Shown: positions 54,818 through 64,000 of the stretch, piece by piece | Position numbering within the stretch: position 1 is the first letter of the stretch | How the letters are laid out: each line of letters starts with the position of its first letter | Source: Schizophyllum amplum | Lineage: Eukaryota; Basidiomycota; Agaricomycetes; Agaricales; Schizophyllaceae | Assembly: GCA_007026445.1 (NCBI GenBank) | Contig: VDMD01000058.1 | Location: 99,522 to 163,521 of the forward strand | DNA length: 64,000 bases | Direction of reading: 5' to 3' | The notes under the pieces: model-generated | Told to the model about the DNA's origin: nothing | The model's input: only the letters and a program-made list of their open reading frames with translations | Databases searched by the model: none | Position numbers and translations under genes: made by a program

Positions 54818-55179
54818 GCGCGCGGACGAGATCGTCCGCGACGCGCCTCGACGCAACAGCACCGGCGGCGTTGTCGTCTCCGGTGGGCTGACTGTGGTCG
54901 TTCGTCGGGGGTCGCCGTATCACGAGACCGGATGGCTCTGATCTGCGGGTCGCCCTGGTATTCGAACTTGCTCCAGACGAGACGTTACGCGCAATGTGTA
55001 ACCCTCGTCTGTTTTTATTTTATCTGTCATTCTCGGCGCCGGTGTATCTATCTGATGCACCGGCTCATCTTGTACTCACTCGCGCGCCGGGGCATCATCG
55101 CGATGCACCGGCCTATCTTGGACTATTCCGCGCCAACGGACGCGCCTTTCTTGAAGGATGGAGACGTGTGCCACGTCTC

Positions 55180-55189
55180 AGGGGGAGGG
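55180..55189 (+). other. Polypurine tract
   Basis: AGGGGGAGGG immediately before the 3' LTR, in the position of the plus-strand primer. Confidence 0.85.
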
Positions 55190-55385
55190 TGTAAGGGGGA
55201 GCGCCCCAAAAGGACTTAACTATTATTTATTATATTTTGTATAACGTGTGCGAAGCTGTCCCGATTGGGACAGCTTCCTTCTTGTCACACACCATCACGT
55301 ATACGTACTGAATTGCATCTTGCGGTTCTGTTTATACGTGTGTGATCTAAGGAGATAGAGCTCTACGAGGCCTTGCCTCGTTACA
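55190..55385 (+). repeat. 3' LTR (196 bp)
   Basis: Identical to the 5' LTR. Followed by CAATG (55386-55390), the right copy of the target duplication. Confidence 0.95.
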
Positions 55386-55390
55386 CAATG

Positions 55391-55909
55391 ATTGTCTGTC
55401 GCTGCTTGTGCTGCCAAGGACCATCAGTCCGCTCGCTGAGCATGACTCGAGGCCTTTATTTGTTATTTTCCCGCTTCTATCCGTTATTTCGGCAAATTTC
55501 ACGACGCCACCTGTCTGGTGAAGTTTGGCTCGCATTGCAGTCCACAACCGCGGCTCCGGTCGCGTAATCAAGCGCCCCCGGCAGCGTCGCTGGTGGCATT
55601 GCCGGATGTCTTTTGCCAAAATACTATGAAGAGTTGCCCCTATTTTCTGTCTTTTTACGGTGCCAGTAGATCGCCCGTCATGAAGGACAGCCGGCGCCAC
55701 TCATCTACTACGGGCGCGACATCCGTTCGAGGACAAGTATGCATCGAAGTTATGGTAGGTATCACTCAGTTGGCTTTCCAATGGCGCTGCATCGCTCCTG
55801 CCCCGCACATCGAGGCCAACACGCTCAGCTCTACGCAGCACGCTTCAAACGCTCAACCTACTCTCTGTTGCGTGCCACACACCGTTAGCAAGCTACAGAC
55901 TGATTGATA
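55391..55909. pseudogene. F1 3' flank and karyopherin remnant after the insertion
   Basis: The first about 50 bp continue the 3' flank of the 43-kb F1 gene, resembling 32068-32110 behind the 31-kb copy. About 55545-55615 resembles part of the karyopherin gene (37405-37485; GTCGCTGG-GGCAT-GCCGGATGTC in the same order and orientation). The remainder is not recognised. This shows the element split a block that already joined F1 and karyopherin pieces. Confidence 0.5.
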
Positions 55910-56021
55910 TATAGTGGGCTCAGACTACCTGAAAGTAGCGGCCCTGAGAGCACCAGCAATAACAGACGACTCGGATGGTTGGAACTGGCTACAAAGGTGA
56001 TGATCCAACGTGGACATGATA

Positions 56022-56910
56022 TCAATAACGGTTACCCTCGTGTAGTCTAGAAAAAGGGAAGGGTAAGATCCTCAAGCCCACCGAGTCGGAGTGAGAAAAC
56101 ATACTCTTGGTTATATGCCTTGATCATGTTGGCTCTTTGCTCATCTTTGTCAACCCAGATTGAGACCATAAATCGCGTGAACCCGATGTCGTCGCTGACT
56201 CTGGTTCGATCCATTACCTCAAGCGTACGCATTTGGGCCAGCGTCACTGGCAAGGACTTGATCGCATCGGAGACGGCGCTCTTCATCGACATGAACTCCG
56301 AGTCACAGTCGAAAGGTTGGATTGCGATATGACGTTCCGCAAATAATCCGCCCCTGTATCGTTCCGGTAGCAGTCCAAGTCGAGACACCGCGCGAAACGA
56401 CTGATGATGGGCGCATTGGCCAGATAATGCGTGATGCTGTCGTCGAACGCCCGAAGTGAATCACGCGTCCCGAGCACCGGCGAGCGAGAGATCGTCTATG
56501 CGTAGTAGAACAGCCTCGTACCCCTGCTGGATGCGTTTCACATGGGTTTCGAGAGTGTCCACGTCGAGCAGCGGCGGAAGGGCTGCGCGGTAAGCGTCGC
56601 AGACCTCGACAAAAGCTGACCAGGTGTCAGCCATGCGGAGGAAGTAGGGTTCGAGGCTGTCCAGCAGATTTTTGAATGGCTGAATGAGCGCGTTCCGGAG
56701 CCGCGCATCCGCTTCCAAATTCCTATGGTCGCTGAGGCGGAGGCAATACGAGAAGAGCCAGTGGTTTGAGCCATATATGAAGTAGGCGATCTGCAGATCG
56801 GGAAACAACGACTGCATGCAAAGTTAACGGTCAGTTCGTCTTTGCGTTCTAACAACAATGATGACAAATCAACGCACTGCCGGCCTGATATCTCTGGTGA
56901 AAAGTTTCAT
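56022..56910 (-). CDS. F1 family orphan gene (B-type), 57-kb copy with two compensating frame breaks
   Basis: The closest relative of the 31-kb gene. Exon 1 is MKLFTRDIRPA (56910-56878); intron 56877-56812; exon 2 SLFPDLQIAYFIYGSNHWLF. Near 56471 the coding strand has GGG where the 31-kb gene has GG, which shifts the frame after DDLSLAGAR; the conserved SLRAFDDSITHYLANAPIISRFARCLDLDCY continues in the shifted frame. Near 56325 AAA has become AA, restoring the original frame before FDCDSEFMSMKSAVSDAIKSLPVTLAQM. The last intron and ELHEGNRY end (stop 56022-56024) match the 31-kb copy. As assembled, about 48 internal residues are replaced. Either a mildly damaged gene or two assembly indels. Confidence 0.65.
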
Positions 56911-56965
56911 TCTTCGTGGTGGTTTAGGAGAAAGCCGCTCACATAAGCGCCAAGTTCAACATGCG
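56911..56965 (-). promoter_or_regulatory. Conserved 5' leader motif of B-type F1 gene
   Basis: Coding strand: TTGAACTTGGCGCTTATGTG, AGCGGCTTT, CTCCTAAACCACCACGAAGA, then ATG. Nearly the same as at 31060-31109. Confidence 0.6.
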
Positions 56966-57069
56966 TGACCCACCGTGACTTATGGTAAGTATCGGCTATT
57001 CCGAACTGACGTACTTATTATAATGCCGCTTCGACTCCGAGAGATCAACCATCGCGGGCGCTAAACGCG

Positions 57070-57957
57070 ATGGACGGAGGTTCCTGCCGTCACTCGGCCT
57101 GAGCGACATCGGGGATGTCATCAAGTGCGTTGCTCAACATCTTGTATTCCCAATCTCTGACGCTCGTGAAGCTCATCACAGCCGCATACGCCCAGGGGGA
57201 CGCCGATACTCAGCTCTATGCCGTGCAAATGCCCCCGCTAGCCTGGGGTCTTATTGTCCCTCTACTCACCTACGATGCCCCCGGTGATGGCGACGGGACC
57301 GCCGTACACTTTTTCTGGCGCGCATACAGCCGTCGTCAAAACCGCCTCGCCGAACATACCGCGGGCAGGCGTTCCGCGACCTCATGCTCGGCCTTACTAC
57401 CGACTCTGTCCAACGGGGGACACCTATGCTTGCGTCGCGCAAGCTGTTCATCTCCGTGCGTGTCTGCTCATTCCGGACGAAGTACGACTTACTTCTTTGC
57501 AGCTCACGTCATCCGTCTCGCGTCGCGTGACTCCACCGGTCAAGTGTGGGCAGACTGGGCCCTTGTGCGCTTTACCGCGACATTGGGCGCCGCGTCCAGT
57601 ACTTGGCCTTCGCACTTGCGGCTCTTTGTTATCATCCACACCCCTAGACGACTCCACACGAGCCTAGCTGCTCGTCCAGGAGTTCCTCGACATTGCCCTT
57701 GAGGAGATATCTACAACTGACGTCGTCGATCCCAGCAAGTTGAGCCTGATTTCCTATCATCTGTACGCCTCGCTGACGATCCTTCACAGGAAGGCGCAGC
57801 TCACGCAGACATCAAATGACTCGTCGTGACTCGTACGGCATGATTCGATCTAGACTACAAGTGTGCGTCACTCAGCCTCCATCATTCCCCTCTATCGCTT
57901 TGATCTGCTTCTGTCGCAATCTGACTTGCCTCCCAGACTCCCGTCCGACCATCGTCA
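57070..57957 (+). pseudogene. Karyopherin 5' fragment, broken (copy at 57 kb)
   Basis: It starts ATGGACGGAGG at 57070, like the karyopherin gene. It has LITAAYAQGDADTQLYAVQMPPLAWGLIVPLLTYDAPGDGDGTAVHFF in one frame. An indel follows, then LTSSVIRLASRDSTGQVWADWALVRFTA, the shared TAG in the DSTRA segment near 57672, and a truncated end near RPSDHRQ at 57957. This fragment keeps the frame at the two places where the complete gene at 40 kb is broken. Confidence 0.75.
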
Positions 57958-57981
57958 AGTTTTCTTTTGCCTTCCACTGCC

Positions 57982-58230
57982 ATGTCCACCGACCCTCCGA
58001 GCGAAAATCACGCGAGCGACAACGCAGCCTTCAATGACTATCTCGCGGGCGTACTCGAATGCCCCAACACTGAGGACCGAGGACTCGTCGTGCGCCATCT
58101 CGCTCTCGTCAAGCTCGATTGGACGTCTACCACATACCCAGTCAGCTCCATGGACGTTATCGTCCGTCGCATCGGTGATTTTCGCGAGAACACGAGCCGT
58201 ACGCCGCGGGCGTGGGGAATTAACAGGTAA
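57982..58230 (+). pseudogene. Unrecognised coding exon, probably gene fragment
   Basis: An 82-codon frame MSTDPPSENHASDNAAFNDY...VVRHLALVKLDWTSTTYPVSSMDVIVRRIGDFREN ends at a GTAAAC donor-like stop. The next piece (DDIKDCFQALDEKALDCLL, near 58330-58380, before a GTGAGT) follows an in-frame stop, so the gene appears degraded. It might be the 5' part of an F3-type gene, since an F3 fragment follows at 58.45 kb, but no counterpart was found upstream of the F3 gene at 41 kb. Confidence 0.35.
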
Positions 58231-58449
58231 ACACTAGACTCGCCGGTTTTCCATGCAGTTGACGTCTTAGTGAGCGAGATGTATGCGACGGGAGGCTCGT
58301 CGGGCGGCGGGTTTTGGCATAGCTTGAGACGACATCAAGGATTGCTTTCAAGCCTTGGACGAAAAGGCCCTCGACTGCCTTCTGGTGAGTCCTTTTGTGG
58401 AACTTCAGTCACTGCTCGCCGCTCATCGTCTTGCACTAAGGGCACGAAC

Positions 58450-58890
58450 TCAGCTCCATGAATTTTGGGCCTTTCGATCGAGTTTACAAAGCTCTGTCTT
58501 GTCACATAGCCTTGATACTAGTACAACACCGGCCGCCCGTACGCTCGTTTTGCTTCTTATTCCGGTTATAGCTGATGTGGTTTCAGCTCCGCAAAGCCAG
58601 CGCGCGCCTCGGGTTCTTGAGAATATACTGGTACTCGATGTATGCAATTGCGGCCGACGATATTCTCGTGCTGCAGGATTTTTTTTGCACACGGGGAAGC
58701 GCGTCGATTTCGGCCTCCTCTTTTCATCGCCCTATCTCTCTCCTTCCGCGTTGGATTCTGACCACCGCACAACCGACAGATCTCGAGAAGCACCATAAGC
58801 ATGGCCGCCGACTTCGAGGATATTTTGAAGGTGGTGGACTCTAGCGACGTACAATTGCGGATGTCGGAGGGACAACGTGTTTTGACTCTG
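58450..58890 (+). pseudogene. F3 copy with large internal deletion
   Basis: 58450-58620 matches the start of the F3 gene (41040-41220; for example CGTACGCTCG, TTCAGCTCC/TTCCAGCTCC and AAAGCCAGC). 58630-58885 matches its last exons (43020-43300; GCCGACGAT, CAACCGACAGATCT and TACAATTGCGGATGTCGGAGGG). About 1.8 kb between is missing. No long frame remains. Confidence 0.65.
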
Positions 58891-59124
58891 AATTATACCG
58901 TTCAATTCCTGAGCTGTACGAACGATGTTCCAAAGCATTTCCGCAATGGGCAAAAGACGTCATAAAAACCATAGAACAGCGGCAGGCGGTTAGATACAGC
59001 AGGACTAGGACAAACATACACAAAGGACCCACAAAGTCCCACCTAACTTATTCAGGCCTCCCATGATTGGCAAAAGATCTCTGCTAAAGCGTGAGCTTTG
59101 CGCCAGTTCCCTGAGGCAGAGGTA
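58891..59124. other. Short spacer downstream of A-type F1 gene
   Basis: Holds the 3' flank of the F1 gene on the minus strand. A possible last intron and exon of that gene (donor GTATGA near 59127) would extend into this region. Confidence 0.3.
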
Positions 59125-59927
59125 TCATACCTTAAGCATCGGCTCGTCGAAACCCAGAATGTACTTCCCTAGGAATGATACATGATTCGCCCATTTCGAG
59201 ACCGGCTGGGAACTCCTGGCAAGCAGCCTAGATACCTGATCGCGTTCCTTCCCTAGCCGGCGTATCTCGAGCAGCTTGGAGACATTGAACTGTTCGCGTA
59301 TCCCCTCAACCGCGACCCTCAACTCGACGGCAAGTGACGCGATACGGCTCAGGTCCTGCTCGACGCGCGCGACGAAGAAAGTGACCTTCGCCAGGGCGTA
59401 CTGCCTGTCCGTCCATTGTGCACCAAGGAAGTGGACGATTGCATAGTGAATGAAAGATGGATATGATAGAGCAGCAAGCGCCTCGCGCTCTAACGCTGAA
59501 AGGGTGGCCAACGCATCGTTGCTCGAATTGCGAAGGGCGTCGAAGGCATCAGTCAGGGAGGTGGACGCGGAAGCCAGATGAAGGAATGTGTCATCAAGGT
59601 TTTCGTCTGAGCATCTGATCACGTTTTGGATGGCGAGGAAAACCTGTCTGAGCGCTTGAATGGCGCTCCCAGCAAGTATGAGGTAGTTTCCGATGCATTG
59701 CGTTGCATTCGAGACGAACTCGGGAAGTTCGCGACGTTCATATGCGTCCCAAATGAGGAGGACGAGGCAGAAGTAGTGCCGGTCGGTGGCCGAGGCCGCT
59801 CCTGACAACAGTCCGACCTGGTCGAATTCAGGGAACATTGTCTGTCATGAAAATGATGTGAGATGGGAGGCTTGTCCAGTAAAAGACTTATACATGCCTC
59901 CGTGTTGATGCATTCTATAGAATCCAT
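59125..59927 (-). CDS. F1 family orphan gene (A-type), tandem with F2
   Basis: Exon 1 is MDSIECINTE (59927-59898). To join exon 2 (TMFPEFDQVGLLSG) in frame, the first intron must begin GCATGT, a GC-AG intron, at the same place and phase as in the 8876 gene (MDPE joined to TLFPELQ). Exon 2: RHYFCLVLLIWDAYERRELPEFVSNATQCIGNYLILAGSAIQALRQVFLAIQNVIR, LTDAFDALRNSSNDALATLSALEREALAALSYPSFIHYAIVHFLGAQWTDRQYALAKV, VAVEGIREQFNVSKLLEIRRLGKERDQVSRLLA and SKWANHVSFLGKYILGFDEPMLKV (stop 59125). Blocks align with the 8876 gene along the length: AIRRAI/AIQNVI, YPPIIHFVIMHILG/YPSFIHYAIVHFLG, KLREIRGL/KLLEIRRL, LPKWADHV/VSKWANHV. It lies 430 bp downstream of the F2 gene on the same strand. Function unknown. 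Confidence 0.75.
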
Positions 59928-60356
59928 GTTCAAAAGCAGGCTAGTAGGGAGAGCTAGAGTTCACGTAGGTGTGCAAGAAGAACGTTGCGTGGCGGAGGAA
60001 AGGCACGTGTCTATTTCCCACGCACAGCATTTCGGGCCCTTCCGACGACTCTTTCGCATGCGTCATTGCAAGTTCAACTCGGACTCAGACTCGGAGGAGG
60101 CTCAAGCCTGGCTCAAACCGTCGCAGGCCTACCTCGATTTCTGATTCATGCATAACACGACCGCTTACGAGCAGTAGCCTCTGGACAAAAGCAAGGTTTG
60201 GATGGTTGTTGCGTGTTCACTACATAAATCGAGCAACATTGGAATGAATACTGAGACCTCACAGTACCATAGTAGATGACGGAGAAAGCAGAATGAGAAG
60301 AAAATTACGGAGAAAGAAGACCAGTAGATATGAGTTCGTAAGTAGAACGGACATCA
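59928..60356. other. Spacer between F2 and A-type F1 genes
   Basis: 429 bp holding the F2 3' end and the F1 promoter. Nothing else is recognised. Confidence 0.4.
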
Positions 60357-62570
60357 TCATCGGCGGTGGCGAACTTGATCCGACGTCGTGACTTGTCCAT
60401 TCCGATGATACACAGGTAAGCCAGATCCTTGAGAGCGTCTCCCCATATCAGTAGCCTGCTAATTCAGGTGAGCGGGCATGGCGATCTCGACAGGTGTAGG
60501 AATATACCTGGCTTTCGTCGGCAATGACTCTACGAACTCTGCGAGAATCTGCGACCTTGCGCTTCTCCTGCTCGCACGCCATTTCAACACTCTTGCCCGT
60601 CATCGTGTCAAACTGGGAGTGAAAGCGGGGCGCAAATCAGAAAAGCTATTCCAGCTGAAGCAAAGAGCAGCTTACATGACGCCCGAACGAATAGAAAAAC
60701 TGCGCGATCCGCCCCTTCTCCTCCGTACTGGATATATTCGATTCTTGACGCAATTCTAAGATCCTTCTGACGATCTCTTGGAGCTCCACGTAGGATAGAA
60801 GGAGAAGCTGTGCGTGGTATCTCAGGTCTTCGATAGTGTGCAAAGTATTCGATACCGCGCTCAAGGTGTTTGTCGGACCTCGTGAGGGATAAGCGCATGT
60901 CTTCGAAAGCAGTCGAAACGAGCAACGCACTTGGTCCAATTGTTGTTCTCGCCAGGTAGTCCACGCCAGCCTGCAGTGCACCTCCCACGCCGCCGAGTAC
61001 GACTTTATATGCACTGTTGTCCATGTTCTGCGCAAAAGCGCTCGCAATTGTGGCCGCCATGGCCATGACCGCATGGAGGGTCTCCGCATTTTGGTAGACG
61101 GAAGACTGGAAGCTCTCCCAAGCGTTGGATGAGCGGTAGAGGTTCTTGTATGGAACACAGTCAGTCGCAAGGGAAGGGATAGCAACGAAAGGCAAGCATA
61201 CCGTGCCTTGGTCCTGCAGACTTTCCAGGCCCTCCTTAGCATGTTGCAGAAGTTTGTCGCACAGCTGAAGGACGTGCTCGTCTCTGGAGCAGTCTTGATA
61301 TTTAATAAGTGAGTACAACGTTGGCAAGTGACACGGCATGAACACTTACCTGCGTTGTATGCAGTCGTTTCGATTAACCTGTCGACGACTCGGGCACGTT
61401 CTATGCGTACTGCGGCGCTCCGAGATGTGGGATCGTCTTGACTCGCACGCTCCCTGCGCAGCACGTGGTCCGTGACAGCCAAATCAGTGTACGCTGCAAG
61501 CAGGGGATGAACGACAGGGACAGCACTTGGAACAGGCCATGAAGCTGCGGCGCCGTCAGAAAAATGTAATGACGAGGAGGCGACATTAATGCGCACCGGA
61601 TTTAGTGGGTATCGCTCGCGACGCCCTTTCCGCTCCGCCAGAAGTCATGCTGTGCATCGAGGTTCCATTGTGATAGTTGTCGCGACTCTCTGCATGCAAT
61701 GATAAGCAAGTCAGGCGGTCTTTTGGGCGGCTCATAACGCACCAGTCGTAGGTTGGCGTCTAGAGGAGATAAGGCGAGGAACAGCATCAGCTGCCATGGC
61801 CTGGGATTCGAAGTGAGGTGTAGTGAAAACGCCTGTGACCGTTAGCGGCGGGCGAGGTGGAAGACACAAGAGACGAACCTCGAGCAAGGCGGGCCGATGG
61901 TACCAGCAAATCTTGGAGGCTATGAAGCAGTGCTCGCGCTGCTTTCTCTGCACTGCCCATAGAGTGCAGAGACTCGACGACGTCTTCCATATTTTTCTTG
62001 ATACTACACGGCGGTGTCAGAAGCGCTGCACATCAGCAAGACAAAGCGGATGACATACTAGTTGTCCTGCCCATAGCCACGAGCGATTTCCCCCAGCTTC
62101 TGGATGCTCTCGATGACGTTGTCGCTGCAATTCACGTCTGAGCTTGCGACGGCATTGGCGACATCAAAGAGTTGATTCTCCAGGCGCTCCTGAGCGGCAC
62201 CGTACCGGTCCGTGAAGTCCTGGTCTCTCGTATTGCGAGAGAACAGCCTCGAAGTGGTGTGATTAGCGGATTGACGGTTGTGCGTGCCATATGCCGCGGT
62301 TTGCGAAGGGTGATTCGATGGACCGCGGTAACGATGCTGAGACGAAGCAGTCGACCTATCGGGCTGAGATGGCTGCGAGGATATGGGCGCAGTCGATGGA
62401 AGAGCAGAATACGACCGAGCTGTGTATGGCGCACTATACGACGAGGTGGGAGGGACAGGCATGATGATCGTGGGTGTCCTTGGTCGCAGGACCTCCCAGA
62501 TGAGCAGGTCTTTAAAGTGCTCGTCGTCGGCGTCTATCAAGCGCTTCTGCGCGGCTCGGGTTGTGCCCAT
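60357..62570 (-). CDS. F2 family orphan gene, second member
   Basis: Exon 1 (Met 62570, or 62462 at MPVPPTSSYSAPYTARS) is Ser/Pro/Gln-rich, then FTDRYGAAQERLENQLFDVANAVASSDVN and NVIESIQKLGEIARGYGQ. Next come IKKNMEDVVESLHSMGSAEKAARALLHSLQDLLVPSARLAR, small exons, VVHPLLAAYTDLAVTDHVLRRERASQDD and RIERARVVDRLIETTAYNAG, then LCDKLLQHAKEGLESLQDQGT. NLYRSSNAWESFQSSVYQNAETLHAVMAMAATIASAFAQ and a Gly/Ala patch GGVGGALQAGVDYLARTTIG follow. The tail has LRYHAQLLLLSYVELQEIVRRILEL, EKGRIAQFFYSFGRHV, KSVEMACEQEKRKV and a last exon QATDMGRRSQGSG...SDQVRHRR (stop 60357). It matches the 10-12 kb gene block by block (LLLYSYMELHQIVMDLL, KIALFFRSFNQYV and ETIEMAC there). No known domain; a membrane-associated helical protein is likely. 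Confidence 0.7.
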
Positions 62571-64000
62571 ATCCAGAACGACGGCATGCGTTTGTCCGCG
62601 AGGCAGGCGCGTTCAGACCCATATGCGGTCTGTTTCAGGAGGGATTCAATACAAGGAAGTACGAATTTGGGCAACAAACACAAACCGCACGAGGGAGGAT
62701 GGACACCGCGAGGACTTGGGCGTCAATGAGAGTTACCGAGGTCTGCTATCTATGACGGATGTAGGTGCTGTATCCGCGCAGTCTCAGCATGGGACGATGG
62801 TCATGGGTCACCGCAGGATGTGAGGAGCAACAACGCACCTGTGATCTGTGGGCGCCTCTATAGAAAGAACGCAAAGACCGTACTTGCTCCGATTTATGGC
62901 GAACTTCGAGAAGGATAGCGCCGTCGCCGACTAACGCATGTCATATGCGGTGCGGCATAAGCGCCGGCTGTATTGGTGAGTTAGGAAATGAAATGACTAA
63001 ACGAACCCCTTCTTCCTGGGCTCGCGGGCGATTTTGGTAACCACCCGATCAAGTGCAACCAATCACTTTTACGTGATGCGCGATTTTCGCCACGTTCCGC
63101 CCAAATTTGTCATTTTGCCTGACAACTTTCTCCCCGCTGGATATCTAGGTAGTATCAGCGTCTTGCAGACGCTCTTCAGTGTTCTATGGCACCTTCATCC
63201 GCTTCAGTCTGTGATGTAGTCGCGTTTATCTCGTATAGGTATTTGCCGTGGTTACGTCATAAAAAAAATTGCCGTGCCTTGCCCACAGGACATCGACGTT
63301 CTCGCCGGGTCGCTCTCGAACTCTGTCTCTGCCGTTGTCCGGGTAGCAGTCCATAAGTACCACCCCCTCTTCAGCGCTGTGTCGCCTTACGGAAAACGAC
63401 CGCCGCTACTACTGCTTACACATGTGACGCACGTGGCGATTATCGTCGCGTGGTAAGATCACATGTGTACGCACGTGGACCTCCGCCATCAATATCCGCG
63501 CCGGTTTGCGTGATCGTGAGAATGATGGTCATCGATTCCCTCATCCTGGTTCGTTCCAACCTTCGTGTTCGACCACGGATTCTTTGCCCCCCTGCAGGGC
63601 TCGCGCTGCGCTTTGCGCGCGCGGGCCACTCTGATGTCTCGACGACAACTAATCACCGCCAACGCCCCGGGATGCGTCGATCCGCTGTGTACGCGCGTCC
63701 TTGCCGTGTGCGCGCTTTCGCCGCACGAGCGCCGACGCTGGTCTTGTAGTCGTGACGTGCGCTGACCGTGCCGGTGAGTACAGCCATACTTCAAGTAAAG
63801 GCTGCGCTCATTGTGCACGCAGAGCGTGATTGGTACAACCGCACCACCTGGATCACATTACACCAATCGTGTCGGTCCGGCGATGACCCGGACCAATAAC
63901 GGTCATCTGACTACACTGGGTATGTTTTATGGTCTTTCTTTGTTTCTATTCTGACGAGCCCATAAGGGCGTACATAGATGCAGCCGATCCTTGGAGAGGG
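62571..64000. other. Right-edge region without a complete gene
   Basis: It includes the F2 promoter. An exon-like piece at 63286-63400 on the plus strand follows a TTGCCCACAG acceptor and reads DIDVLAGSLSNSVSAVVRVAVHKYHPLFSAV; it may belong to a small or broken gene but no family is recognised. No repeat or RNA gene is seen. Confidence 0.35.

Larger units (their letters stand above)
44475..55385 (+). mobile_element. Young full-length Ty3/Gypsy LTR retrotransposon with three ORFs
   Basis: A 10.9-kb element bounded by identical 196-bp LTRs (TG...CA) and a 5-bp CAATG duplication. Order: LTR, leader, ORF1 (gag plus aspartic protease), an in-frame extension after a TGA-CTA stop, ORF2 (reverse transcriptase, RNase H, integrase), an out-of-frame chromodomain, ORF3 (unknown, coiled coil), polypurine tract, LTR. 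RT-RNase H-integrase order and the chromodomain make it a chromovirus-type Metaviridae element. Identical LTRs and a perfect target duplication imply very recent insertion. No tRNA-complementary TGG follows the 5' LTR (the leader starts CCTTTTTAAACAC), so the priming mode is unclear. Confidence 0.93.
55910..57957. repeat. Inverted segmental duplication, right arm
   Basis: Reverse-oriented counterpart of 30100-32095, with the F1 gene on the minus strand and the karyopherin fragment on the plus strand. Arms are about 24 kb apart. Confidence 0.75.

Noticed and set aside
62900..64000. tRNA or other RNA gene near the right edge
   Set aside because: No cloverleaf-compatible A/B-box pair was found by eye in this region.

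Overview
The window looks like nuclear DNA of an agaricomycete fungus, probably a wood- or litter-associated basidiomycete. The evidence is short GT-AG introns of about 46-66 bp cutting most genes, lineage-typical families (a DUF6534-type membrane protein, F-box/LRR proteins, a Kre9/Knh1-like GPI protein, a DPBB/expansin-like secreted protein), and a Ty3/Gypsy element with a fungal-type chromodomain. The species cannot be named from sequence alone. Splice sites and starts were inferred by eye, and family names come from motif recognition without any database search.

Layout. 1-12.5 kb holds the start of an orphan helical gene (called family F1 here), a TauD-type dioxygenase, a Upf1/Sen1-like SF1 helicase, an F-box protein with an acidic tail, a second F1 gene, and a convergent orphan membrane-associated gene (family F2). 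12.5-27 kb is ordinary genic DNA: a DUF6534-like seven-helix protein, a GPI-anchored Kre9-like protein, an AKR7-type aldo/keto reductase and a DPBB protein. It is interrupted by a 2.1-kb terminal-inverted-repeat (TIR) element at 21.6-23.7 kb. A diverged second copy of that element lies at 27.8-29.8 kb.

30-62.6 kb is a rearranged accessory block. It contains four closely related F1 genes (31.1, 33.9, 43.5 and 56.9 kb), one more distant F1 gene (59.9 kb), a second F2 gene (62.6-60.4 kb), an importin-13/KAP122-like karyopherin gene (40.5-35.6 kb) with several broken 5' fragments, and another orphan membrane/helical gene (F3, 41.1-43.3 kb) with a deleted copy at 58.5 kb. A 2-kb segment holding an F1 gene head-to-head with a dead karyopherin 5' end occurs twice in inverted orientation (30.1-32.1 and 55.9-58.0 kb). 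A very young Ty3/Gypsy element (44475-55385, identical 196-bp LTRs, 5-bp target duplication) sits 67 bp past one F1 stop codon.

Most notable. (1) F1 and F2 are an apparently undescribed pair of paralogous families. F1 has at least seven members, a shared tiny first exon and phase-0 intron, and, in one subgroup, a shared 5' motif. F2 occurs at both places where an A-type F1 gene is complete, which suggests a functional pair; that function is unknown. (2) The Gypsy element separates gag-protease from pol by a UGA-CUA stop, a known readthrough context, followed by 149 open in-frame codons ending in an ATGA stop/start overlap with pol. (3) It also carries a third, unrecognised coiled-coil ORF. 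(4) Most reading-frame breaks in otherwise conserved genes fall in mononucleotide runs, so assembly indels must be excluded before calling pseudogenes.
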